Position numbers and translations under genes: made by a program
Notes under the pieces: model-generated
Told to the model about the DNA's origin: nothing
The model's database searches: none
Seen by the model: the letters and a program-made list of their open reading frames with translations, nothing else
From: Trichobilharzia regenti
Lineage: Eukaryota > Platyhelminthes > Trematoda > Strigeidida > Schistosomatidae
Assembly (NCBI GenBank): GCA_944472135.2
Contig: OX235265.1
Location: forward strand, 39,219,459-39,283,458
Length of the DNA: 64,000 bases
Reading direction: 5' to 3'
Shown here: piece after piece, positions 55,345-64,000 of the stretch
Numbering within the stretch: position 1 is the first letter of the stretch
How the letters are laid out: each line of letters starts with the position of its first letter

Positions 55345-55535
55345 TTATTATTTTTACGAGTTGATCACGGATTGATATCAGCTAAAGAACCATTGAAAAC
55401 AGGGAGTACTGGACAGCTGTTTCATAGTAGTTTGGGAATCATCGGCAGTATGCACCCACTGGGGTTCAAACCCACAACCTTCCGGTTACAAGGCAAGCTC
55501 GTAAAAACAAAACTAACCCTTACAAACCAAACTAT
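55345..55535 (-). repeat. SINE-Bb tail and fold fragment
   Basis: Preceded by (ATT)n. Carries gagttgatcacggattgata, fold with core CCGATGA on the minus strand, B box remnant ggggttcaaaccc, then a jump to aaaacaaaactaacccttac, the inverse tail. Confidence 0.8.
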
Positions 55536-55544
55536 AGGAAATTA

Positions 55545-56100
55545 TTCAAGTGATGGTTTGTAGGGATTTGATTGGTTTCAGGATTTCATCATGAGCTGAC
55601 ATTAGTTAGAGAACCATTGGAAAACCACCTGGGAGTACTGGACAGCTGTTTCGTCCTAGTTTGGGACTCTTCATCGGTACGCACCCGCCGGGATTCGAAC
55701 CCAGGACCTTCTGGTTACAAGGCAAGCTCGTATACCATTAAGCCACTGGGACCCGATCCAATGGTCCTTGAATTCTAACTTCTGCCAATTCACGACATAG
55801 CGCAACCGCTAGCCAATGTCTTCGGCGAGTATTTGTCCTCACACCCGACCGGCTGCACCCTACTGGTCACGACTTCTCACTTCCTACAAACCATCACGTG
55901 AATACCAATGAGATGCTCACTGGTGACTGGCCCTATTCAGGTAGGTAGTTACCTGGGTTCCAGTGGGAAGTCGTGACCATTAGGGTGCAACCGGTCGGGT
56001 GTGAGGACAAATACTCGCCGAAGACATTGGCTAGCGGTTGCGCTATATCGTTAATTGGCAGAAGTTAGAACTCAAGGACCATTGGATCGGGTCCCAGTGC
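55545..56100. repeat. SINE-Ba foldback
   Basis: A near-complete minus-strand copy (tail, fold with core ATGAAGA, tRNA-like unit, body to 55890) is followed by a plus-strand body and tRNA start (gagatgctcactggtgactg ... gggtcccagtgcctaat). Confidence 0.85.
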
Positions 56101-56104
56101 CTAA

Positions 56105-56520
56105 TAGGAAATTAGTCTGATGCTCGCTAGTGGCTTGCTACAGGATGGAGTTTCCTAGGGTTCTAGTGAGAAGTCATAACCAGTGAGGTCCATCCAGATA
56201 TCACGTATGAGGATGGATGTCCCACCTACGACATTGGTTGGGGTCGCGCTAAATTATGAATTGGTAGAAGTTAAAATTCATGAGCCATTGAATCGGATCC
56301 TAGTGGCTGAATGGTATACGAGCTTGGCTTATAACCAGAAGGTCCTGGGTTCGAACTTTGGCAGTGGGTGTGTACCTCCGTTGATTATCAAACTAGGATG
56401 AAACAGCTATTCAGTACACTCTGGTTTTCAATGGTTCTCTAACTGATATCAATTCGTGATCAACTCTCAAATACAAAGCTAACCATTACAAACCAAACTA
56501 TAGAAAATTACTATTATTAT
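56105..56520 (+). repeat. SINE-Bb copy with (ATT)n tail
   Basis: Body tgatgctcgctagtggcttg, tRNA-like unit cctagtggctgaatggtata, B box gggttcgaactt, damaged fold, tail ccattacaaaccaaactata, then (ATT)n to 56537. Confidence 0.85.
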
Positions 56521-56539
56521 TATTATTATTATTATTAAC

Positions 56540-57876
56540 TGTGAACTTGCTTTCTAACTAGTGTTATTCTATTGTTGACTTAGTCTACCCATACATACCT
56601 TTTATACATCGATGTAGCTTAGTTTAACACATGTTCACAACTCTTTTTTATGTGAAATATGCATGTGATTTCTTAATGTGTCTTGTTTCAATCATCGCCA
56701 TTATAGTTATTATTTCCTAGTGGAGTGATAGTTACTCTTGAAGTTGTAATTTAAAAAAAGAAAAAGAAACTGCTCCTATAGAGCCTTTTTTTAAAGCCTT
56801 TTCAGTGGTGTCAGTTATAAGTCTTCACTTGTTTCAATTTGTGACGTAACCGGTTTAACTGGTTAATTAATATAAATATGTGTTACCTGGATAAAACAGA
56901 TAGAATATAAGCGTCACCACCTTAATTGCTTGGTCTGTCGTTGTTAGTTTCCGTAGATTTTTGTGGTTTCTTTTTCACTAGCATATAGCAATTTATGCCT
57001 GTAAGCTCAAGCAAGATGTATGTTCTGTTTATTTATGCTTTTTTCCTTCTTTCTTCATACATAATTGGCGTCGTCTTTTTGGTTCCAATTATCTCATGCA
57101 TTCAATTGATGTAATTTAATGTAACCCATGGTTTCCATCAAAGAATTATTATATTCTGATAACCCCAGTTTTACATAATTCCAGAGTATTATTCATTGTT
57201 TCATTTATTAGTTTAACGGATTAGTCTTTTAAATAATCAATGAACAGTTGTCGCTTGCATTGTTTTGTTTGCTTTACTACACTACACTACACTACACTAC
57301 ACTACGGTTACGGCTACTTTTACTACAATAACAGTAAATACAACCACTAATAATATATCGTAATACTGGCGCTATTACGGCTACTATTATTATTATTATT
57401 ATTCTAATGGTTATCACTTTCTTCCTTTCTTTTCCGCCTATTTTCTTACCATTTAAGCTAATAATATGTTTAATCATAAGCACCAGGCAGATGATATGCA
57501 CCCAACTACATATGTAGTGAATGTTTGTCTGCGTTGGTGTGCGTGTTGTGTATGTGTGTCTCTCTGTTTGGGTGCATTTTCGGCAAAAAACAAATGATAT
57601 CATTGTTAGTCTTTGTTGCTGTTTTGTAATCGCACTACTACTGCTACTACTATTAGGCAATGTCTAACTAACCGGAATAAGATGGCGTCATTTAAAGATG
57701 ATGGTGTCATGGCGAATCTCAACAAGAAAAATGCAAAAAAATAAGGAAAGCAAATAACAACACAATGCATCGATGTTGAAATCGATTAGACAAATAAAAA
57801 AATCTAAGGCGATGAAAAAGATGATAACAAAAACTGAACTGCATTATTTGAAGATGTATGCCGAGAAATGTATCCA
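56540..57876. other. 1.3-kb TE-poor island
   Basis: No member of the repeat families seen. It has (CTACA)n at 57276-57305, (ATT)n at 57384-57401 and CT-rich text. An open frame of 122 codons on the minus strand is composed of such simple sequence. No conserved domain recognised. Confidence 0.4.
57276..57305. repeat. (CTACA)n microsatellite
   Basis: About six tandem copies of ctaca. Confidence 0.95.
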
Positions 57877-57887
57877 TGTATTAACTT

Positions 57888-58134
57888 TTTAAGAGAAAAA
57901 ATCCTTCACGTTCCCAGTGGAGCGTACAGGGCTTCAAGCTAGACCTCTTAAGTATAAGTAGCAGGGGTATTTATCTTTTTACGGGATGGGGTTACTACCC
58001 TCATGCCAAACCTTCCCTCTTTACTAGTCTTCTTATTATTGGCTTAGCGAGGTAGAGGAGTGCGTCGACCCGGCATTTAGACCAGAACAACCTGTGTGGC
58101 TGGCAATCATTCTACCACTGTACCACCAACGCAC
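57888..58134 (-). repeat. SINE-A with 11-bp TSD
   Basis: TSD tgtattaactt at 57877-57887 and 58135-58145. 3' end ccttcacgttcccagtggag at the left, head ctgtaccaccaacgca at the right. The tRNA-like B box is mutated (catttagacc). Confidence 0.88.
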
Positions 58135-58194
58135 TGTATTAACTTAAGTTATACAATTTAGTGTGTTCTCCATGTCTTCTAATATAAACCTATA

Positions 58195-59165
58195 TTATTA
58201 TTATTTCCTTTAATTCTTACAGGAACATAGGGCTTCAGCCGAACGTCTCCACTGAGTTCGGTCCTATGCTAGAGTTTTCACCTGGCTACAAGTCTGCCCA
58301 CATGCTTTCATCTCCTCTTCACATGAACTCCTCCAAGTCACCTTTGCACTGATGACCAACTCGCTGTTTGCCTTTCGGGTTCCACTCGAGCGATGACCTG
58401 GCGTGTGATATCACTTGATGGTTCCCTCAGAGTATGGCTAATCCAATCCACCTCCATTTCTTCCTGCTTATTTGTTGCATAATTGGCTCCTGCTGGGTTG
58501 GTTCGCTCATTGCCAGAGATCCCTGTTTCTGATCCTTTCTGGCTGGCCATCTGATCTTGAGTAGTATTGAGCGAAGACAACTGTTGATGAAGGTCCGTAG
58601 TTTGTTTGTGGTGCTCTTCATGACGGGCAGTGCAAGTCTCTGATCCGTATAGTAAGTAGCACTGACTTCACATTGGAGTTGAAAATCCGGATGTTATTTT
58701 TGATGCTGAGTTCTGTTGTCCTCCACACAGACTTGAGAGTAATGAAAGCTTGTATTGCTTTCTCGATCCTTGCTTTGATATCCTCGTCAGTACCGTCCGC
58801 CTGTAGTTGAAGTGATGCGTCTCAGATAGGTGGGTGGTTAGGTAAAAGAGGTTGCTTCTTTCAGGTTCCTCCCATTTATGCTGGCTGATTGTTGTCTGTT
58901 GTTGTTGTTGTTGCTGTGGCTGTTGGTGTTGCCAAGGAATCTGTATCATCACCTCTGTTTTCTCTATGTTCAGCTGAAGGAGGTACTATCTTTGATGCTT
59001 CTTCTTCCAACTTGTTGCTTTTCACTTGCATATCTTTCAGGTCGTGGGAAATCAGACATATATCATCGGTGAAGTCCAGATCCTCCAAGTGTTTCGTGGG
59101 AGTCCGTTTTATATCTGTTTCCTCGCTGCCAGCTGCCTGTCGCATTATCCAAGCTACTGCATAGA
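58195..59165 (-). pseudogene. RTE copy, shared-lesion subfamily
   Basis: Same insertions and deletions as 33222-34175, but its 5' end reaches further (to the DWIMRQ equivalent at about 59140). Motif C on the minus strand is FTDDICLI. Frame broken repeatedly. Confidence 0.87.
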
Positions 59166-59444
59166 TTATTATATAGATTGTATAACTAAAATTCGGGTGG
59201 TTTGAATTGATTTACCTGTCAGTTGAGTCAAACTGGGGTACCGTACACGCTGATGAGGTTGATTCAAAATAAGCGGAATGGCCGTTCGGTGTTTATATTA
59301 CTTCTGCCTGATTTGCAAGTACTACTTTCATCAGTCAGTCAGTCTGTAGCATACAGCATCGTTCATTTATACTATCAGACAGATCAAGTATTGTCATGTG
59401 AATAATCTCTGTTTGGAAAAATAAAACTGTGGTGAAGTTTTACC

Positions 59445-59812
59445 TTATTATTATTCCCTTGGATTCCTAGTGGAACATAGGGCTTCAACTGCACGTCTCT
59501 ACTTGCCACTTCTGTCTTCTGCTGTACTTTTCACCTGAATCCATGTTAGTCCATACTGTTTCAACTCCTCCTCTTCACACGATCTCCTCCATGTCCCCCT
59601 TGCATTGACGACCCACTCGCCGCTTCCATTTCGGCCTGGTTCCACCCGAGCAATGGTCTGACGCACGCGCGATGTCACCCGATGGCGGCCTCCTCAGCCG
59701 TGAATGTCCAATCCATCTCCACTCCATCTCCTGCACATTTGTTGGTTGGCGATTGCTTCTTGTTTTGTTTGTTTGTTCCCATAGTTTCTTGTTGGTGATT
59801 CTTTCTGGAAGT
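59445..59812 (-). pseudogene. RTE (subfamily B) 3' fragment
   Basis: ttattattattcccttggat, then the subfamily-B text ggcttcaactgcacgtctct. Protein piece ERITNKKLWEQTNKTRSN. 5' truncated at about 59812. Confidence 0.85.
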
Positions 59813-59814
59813 TT

Positions 59815-60884
59815 CAATTTGAACTGTGTAAATTACTGTTGATCAATTAGTTAGCAAATCGTGTGGATTTAGTTCACTATACAGATTTCCTTTACCTCAA
59901 CAATCATAGCGTCAAAAACTTAAAAAGATTTATTTGCAAATTTACTGCTTCACTGAACAGTTTATTTTATATTTACACAGAAATGGGTGTAGATGAGGTA
60001 ACAATGAAATGTGTGATGATTGATGTTTATTAATAGTATACCAGTATCAGTCCAGTTGCTTAAATTTTTATCGGTTTCTTACAGTGTATGTGTGTGTTTA
60101 ATCATCATGATGAAGAGATTTTATAGCTTTGATTGATTGGCATAATGTACAGTGGTTAGGCTCATAGTCTTAGCACAAATTGAAAACTTGCTGTTCTTGC
60201 TGGGAATTCCTCGTTCACAGGCAATAATTGCAACTACCAGTCATACTCACACTAGTGATGAACAGTTCTTCCAACCCATTCGGATCAGGTTACCAAAAGG
60301 TCTGGCACCACCATTGTAGTGCATGAGTGATCGTGGATATTCAAGGGTATCATGGTTTTGCTCTTGTTCAATAATTCCGTATGGTGTTGTTGTGCCAGCT
60401 GTTTCTCTAAAGAGAGTAAAATGTAAAACCACGCCCAACGAATAACGGCGACACTACTTAATACATGAAGCAGGTGGAGCCACGCTATGAATGACCTCTG
60501 AGGAGCTGTTTGCTTTTCGGTAGTTTAGAGTCTCGTTCATTATCATAATTAAGTAGGTAAATCACTCCACTAGTTATTAATTGCTATACACCTTGGGTAA
60601 CATTCAACTTAGTAGCTCCATGCAATACTGTTACTATTATTATCACTTTATCATGAGACCATATGGGTAGTGTGCACTCATTTTGGTTATAATTCTTGAA
60701 CGCCATATATATATATATATATATAAATTGCTTCTGTACGTTGATATATTTGCAATAAGGCCGGTAATCAGTCCTTTGGAAGGTATACTTCTTCTAGTCT
60801 CTTAGGTTCTATTTGTTTTAAATGTTCATTGAGTTGGCTGTACGGTGGACAAAATGGAAACTTGAAAAAGTAAATAAATAAATA
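59815..60884. other. Stretch of unassigned sequence
   Basis: Includes (AT)n at 60706-60725 and a 63-codon minus-strand frame at 60247-60438 (HYNGGARPFGNLIRMG) that matches nothing I recognise. The surrounding 60160-60520 is somewhat richer in G+C than its flanks and may be an unfamiliar repeat. Confidence 0.35.
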
Positions 60885-60887
60885 ACG

Positions 60888-61390
60888 AAACTCCCAGGTT
60901 TTCCGATGGTTCTCTAACCAATGTCAGCTCATGATGAAATCCTGTAACCGATCAACCAAATCCCTACAAACCAACACTTGAATATCGATGAGTGCTCACT
61001 AGCAACTTGCCCTATGCAGTTACTTGGGGTTCTAGTGGGATGTCGTAACCAGTGGGATGCAGCAGGTCGGGCATGAGGACAAATACTCGCCGAAGACATT
61101 GGCTAGAGGTTGCACTATGTCGAGAATCGACAGAAGTTAGAATTCATGGGTCATTAGATTGGGTCCCAGTGGCTTAATGGTCTACGAGCTAGCTCGCCCT
61201 GTAACCAGAAGGTCTTGGGTTCGAACCGCAGTCGGGTGGGTGCGTACTGATGAAGAGTCCTAAACTAGGACGGAGGAAACAGCTGTTCAGTACTCCCTGG
61301 TGGTTTTCCAATGGTTCTCTAACTAATGTCGGCTCATGATGAAATCCTGTAACCAATCAACCAAATCTCTACAAACTAACACTTGAAGTA
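60888..61390 (+). repeat. SINE-Ba copy with inverted or duplicated tail
   Basis: A first tail (ggttctctaaccaatgtcag ... caaatccctacaaaccaaca) at 60900-60985 is followed by body, tRNA-like unit (gggtcccagtggcttaatgg, B box gggttcgaacc), fold with ATGAAGA core and GGAG insertion, and a second tail ending at 61384. The direct order of tails suggests two copies in tandem. It ends 136 bp before the exon. Confidence 0.85.
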
Positions 61391-61525
61391 GCGAATCGTT
61401 CACTGTACTTAGGAATTTTCTTTTGACCTTATCATTCATTAACTGACTGATTTGCTTATTTAACTTTTTTCATATTGATGTAGATATTTTATTTTTGTAA
61501 TATTTCATTCTCTCTTTTTTCACAG

Positions 61526-61621
61526 GTCGTTTGGTTAGAACAACAAGTGGCAAAAATTCGCGTGAAACGAGATGTACACATTCCAGTCAGTGATCCGAAA
61601 TGGCCTCAAATGTGGTATTTG
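61526..61621 (+). CDS. Exon of a furin/kexin-type proprotein convertase
   Basis: 96 bp, open in phase 0: VVWLEQQVAKIRVKRD, then VHIPVSDPKWPQMWYL. WLEQQVAK.R.KRD is the end of the inhibitory prodomain in furins, and R-V-K-R before D is the expected autocleavage site (R-X-K-R). DPK(F/W)P.QWYL opens the subtilisin-like S8B catalytic domain, which cleaves secretory proproteins in the Golgi. The exon is bounded by a strong acceptor (ctctcttttttcacag, 61510-61525) and donor (gtaggt from 61622). Catalytic Asp, His and Ser must lie on later exons outside the window. No upstream exon was recognised. The identification rests on 32 residues but those are highly diagnostic. Confidence 0.88.
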
Positions 61622-61982
61622 GTAGGTTGTGTCTCAATTTAATTGTATTTAATTGCTTTTTTGTGAGCACCTACATTTGATAGTTATGCTTCATGCCCTT
61701 CTCTCTTCTGTCTGTCATTTATTTGTGTATTTTGATATGTTATTCTACCATGACAAAATGTTTACCTTTGTAGAAATTTGTATTTACAGTTAATTTGTTG
61801 GTTGAATAGTTTTCGAATTTTTGTGTGTGTGTGTGCGTGTGTTTGGTTAACTTTCTTATCTAGGCATTTCAACTCTTCACTAGTCAACTGCATATATTTT
61901 ATATTGTAGCTTTACATTACATTGAGGTGGTTTAATAAAAGCGGAATTTACATAAGCTTTCATAACACTCTGAGAGTAAAAC
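61622..61982 (+). other. Intron following the convertase exon
   Basis: T-rich, with (GT)n at 61823-61840. No further exon of the convertase is recognisable between here and the window end. Confidence 0.55.
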
Positions 61983-61995
61983 GACTCCAATAAAT

Positions 61996-62456
61996 TTAAT
62001 TGGTGTATGGTGACTAGCAATGGAATCCAGGATGCGTATTTCGTCCTGTTTTGGACTCGTTATCCGGATGTACCTGCATTCCCTAGTGAGTGATGATGTT
62101 CCCACCGAGGCTCGAACCCAGTGCCCATAGTTTCAAAGGCCAAAAGGTTATCCAATAGACCACTTGGGTCACGATAGCCACCTCTTATTAATTAATTATT
62201 CAATTGAATTTCAGATTTTCCCATCGATTGATTGGACCGAAGTGCTCGGTTTTAGGTTGAAATCCAGCTGACGAGTCCCAAACAAGACGAAATGCGCATC
62301 CTAAATTCCACTGCTAGTCACCATCCACCAATTAAATTCTGAATACATGCCCAGACATTGCCGAAGCATCTGGACAAGAAGCCGACATGTCAACCTGAGG
62401 CGGAGCACTTGGGTCCAATCATCAATCGACGGGAAAATCTAAAATTCAATTAAATA
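61996..62456. repeat. SM-alpha-type SINE, 461 bp, with 13-bp TSD
   Basis: TSD gactccaataaat at 61983-61995 and 62457-62469. Left arm 61998-62060 and right arm 62262-62330 are inverted copies. The right arm keeps the whole hammerhead (own entry). The left arm has core ATAACGA on the minus strand. tRNA-like unit between (B box gggttcgagcc). The tail after the arm ends gacgggaaaatctaaaattc. Confidence 0.93.
62261..62307 (+). ncRNA. SM-alpha hammerhead ribozyme, core bases intact
   Basis: Core CTGACGA (62268-62274), GTCCC/AGAC stem II (one mismatch), GAAA (62289-62292), stem III tgcgca, ATC cleavage triplet with predicted cut after 62300. Stem I AATCCAG/CTAAATT has two C-A mismatches where the classical ribozyme has CTGGATT. 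The core is intact but the stems are weakened, so activity is doubtful. The Schistosoma SM-alpha hammerhead is the reference family. Confidence 0.75.
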
Positions 62457-62562
62457 GACTCCAATAAATGCATGGATTCGTGACACTCTTAGTTAGACAT
62501 CATATATAATGAATAACAAGTTTATAAAGACACAATAATAAACTCTTTGTAGTTTTGAACAT

Positions 62563-62792
62563 TTGCGTCGGTGGCACAGCGGTTAAGACGCTCGCCGACC
62601 ATGCACACGGTCCGGGTTTCGATCCCCGGCCGGCGCACTCCTTTACCTCGCTAAGCCAGTAGTGAGACTGGTAAAGAGGAAAGATTGGGCATGAGGCTAG
62701 GAACCCCATCCTGTAAAAATAAACACTGCTACGGAATCTTCAAGCCTCTAGCTTGGAGCCCTATGTTCCACAGGGAACGTGAAGGAAAAAAA
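62563..62792 (+). repeat. SINE-A, full-length, inside the convertase intron
   Basis: Head tgcgtcggtggcacagcggt, B box gtttcgatccc, complete body, 3' end ccctatgttccacagggaac. TSD-like gtttt(g)(a/g)acat at about 62552-62562 and 62794-62804, one mismatch. Confidence 0.9.
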
Positions 62793-62989
62793 AGTTTTGG
62801 ACATCACTTGTATTTGTTTATTATCAAGCTGATTTGTCTTGTATCATAAATAGGAATAATGAAAATAGGCAAAATGATTATTTCATATACAGACTTGAGA
62901 CTGTTTCTTTCAATGGACCATACTCTCTAATCTCGCCATGAAGACATCCTAATGGAGGCACCCCCAATGGTGACTCCACCATCTCTTTG

Positions 62990-63665
62990 ATTGATTATAA
63001 GTGACATTGTTCATTCTAAACTGCAAATTTAACGTGTATCTCAGTAACAAATAGCTGCTTCAGACAGTTAGTTGGTACTCCAATGTTTATACATCTTAGG
63101 TTGATGTAACCACATAGATAACAGATAGTTTCCACCCGATCCTTTATCGGGTATAGTTATTTTAGATCGTGATGAATAATTTTTAAAATCAGCCGACCAG
63201 AAAGACTGAACGGAGGGGCCTGAGAATGAATTGTCAAAACTTGTGAAGAAGTTAAGGGACGAATCCATTATTATTATTACGTATGTGTATGAACATCTCA
63301 AGCCGTCTGACTCAACCATCTCTCCTTTGTGTGGTCTTCGTAAGATGCATAAAGACGATGTCCCTCTGTGACCTATATTTGATATGCTGAACTCCTGTCA
63401 TCATTCTACAGATAAATGGCTCGCTGAAATCCTCTTACCAGTAATATCAAATCTATGTTAATATAGTCTTTCGGAGACTTTTGACTTCGCCGTCTGTGTT
63501 GATGGAATTCATGTGACCGGTAAGCCTATGATCTCATAAGATGTTTGCTATTTATTTACAAATGCACCGTTAGTAGAAACTATTTGATATCTATGTGGGT
63601 TACATCCACCTAAAAGGTATAAACATTGGGGTACCAACTAACTATCTGAAGCAGCTATTACTGAT
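62990..63665. pseudogene. PLE RT fragments between inverted repeats
   Basis: 63053-63116 is the complement of 63598-63661 with few mismatches; the right copy translates as KGINIGVPTNYLKQLL, a piece of the PLE RT before the motif-B region. Plus strand 63300-63500 gives PLCGLRKMHKDDVPL, a decayed form of P.YGLPKIHK...PLRP, then CHHSTDKWLAEIL. On the minus strand 63120-63180 gives KITIPDKGSGG, the KPDKGSG finger motif. Two oppositely oriented, broken PLE pieces are thus joined. Confidence 0.75.
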
Positions 63666-63667
63666 TA

Positions 63668-64000
63668 TTGTTATATCCTTTAATTCCCAGCGGTACACAG
63701 GGCTTCAGCTTCACGTCTCTATTGCGTTCGGTTCTCTGCCAACATTTTCACCTGGCTACAAGTCTGTTCATATGCTTTCATCTTCTCTTCACATCACCTC
63801 CTCCAAGTCACCGTTGGATGTCCGACTCGCCGATTCCCGTTCGCGTTCCACTCGAGCTATGGCCTGTCTTGTGATGTCACTTGATGTTTTCCTCAGTGTA
63901 TGGCCAATCCAATCCACCTCCATTTCTTCCTGCTTATTTGTTGCACAATTGGTTTCTGTTGGGTTGGTTTACTCCCAGAGATTCCTGTTTCTGATCTTTT
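63668..64000 (-). pseudogene. RTE 3' fragment running off the window
   Basis: tatcctttaattcccagcgg (3' end), ggcttcagcttcacgtctct, then cctccatttcttcctgctta and tggtttactcccagagattc, collinear with 47985-48290 and closest to the shared-lesion subfamily. Its 5' end lies beyond 64000. Confidence 0.85.

Noticed and set aside
57276..57401. Tandem ctaca and att runs as CRISPR-like or satellite array
   Set aside because: Simple microsatellites without spacers.
1..61525. Upstream exons of the convertase (signal peptide, prodomain)
   Set aside because: I looked for prodomain-like text (GF.N.G.. and similar) with splice sites and saw none, but short exons could be missed by eye. Spliced alignment would decide.

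Overview
The window looks like a TE-saturated, AT-rich intronic or gene-flanking stretch of a blood-fluke (Schistosoma-type) genome. Three things point there. SINEs of the SM-alpha hammerhead-ribozyme type occur in three well-preserved copies. There is an SR2-like RTE-clade LINE with an intact ORF. There are many Penelope-like (PLE) fragments with GIY-YIG endonuclease domains, next to tRNA-derived SINEs and long (AT)n tracts. The species cannot be fixed from the sequence alone.

Only one host-gene piece is recognisable: a 96-bp exon at 61526-61621 (+). It encodes the prodomain/catalytic-domain junction of a furin/kexin-type proprotein convertase (RVKR cleavage site followed by DPKWPQMWYL) between good splice sites. 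The 61.5 kb before it and the 2.4 kb after it hold no other exon I can recognise, so most of the window is probably one or two giant introns and/or upstream DNA filled by retroelements.

Layout. 1-4.3 kb: inverted PLE pair, SINE-B copies, a perfect 90-bp-arm palindrome, degenerate LINE-2. 5.2-10.5 kb: SINE-A copies with target-site duplications (TSDs), RTE fragments, an SM-alpha foldback, and a 5S-rRNA-headed SINE. 11.4-19.3 kb: PLE, CR1-like LINE, a SINE-C split by an RTE, another PLE. 19.8-25.6 kb: SM-alpha, SINE-B foldbacks, two LINE-2 copies nested in SINE-B. 26-31 kb: two SINE-D/SINE-A clusters, a 1.6-kb TE-poor island and a 760-bp element with terminal inverted repeats. 30.6-45.8 kb: LINE-2, SINE-C, RTE and PLE fragments. 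45.96-52.11 kb: a three-level nest, an RTE with an intact ORF inside a PLE inside a SINE-A, with TSDs at both inner levels. 52.6-61.4 kb: PLE inverted repeat, SINE-B cluster, RTE fragments, a TE-poor island. 61.5-64 kb: the exon, then SM-alpha, SINE-A, PLE and RTE in the following intron.

Family names used here: 'RTE' = SR2-like RTE-clade LINE. 'LINE-2' = a second non-LTR LINE, perhaps SR3/Perere-3-like. SINE-A = tRNA head plus RTE-related body and 3' end. SINE-B = tRNA-like unit followed by a hammerhead-like fold (subfamilies Ba and Bb differ in tail). SINE-C and SINE-D are two further tRNA-like families. The modules are shared: SINE-A and the 5S-SINE carry about 50 bp that also lie in the RTE 5' leader, and SINE-A ends in the last coding codons of the RTE. 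The RTE machinery therefore probably mobilises both.
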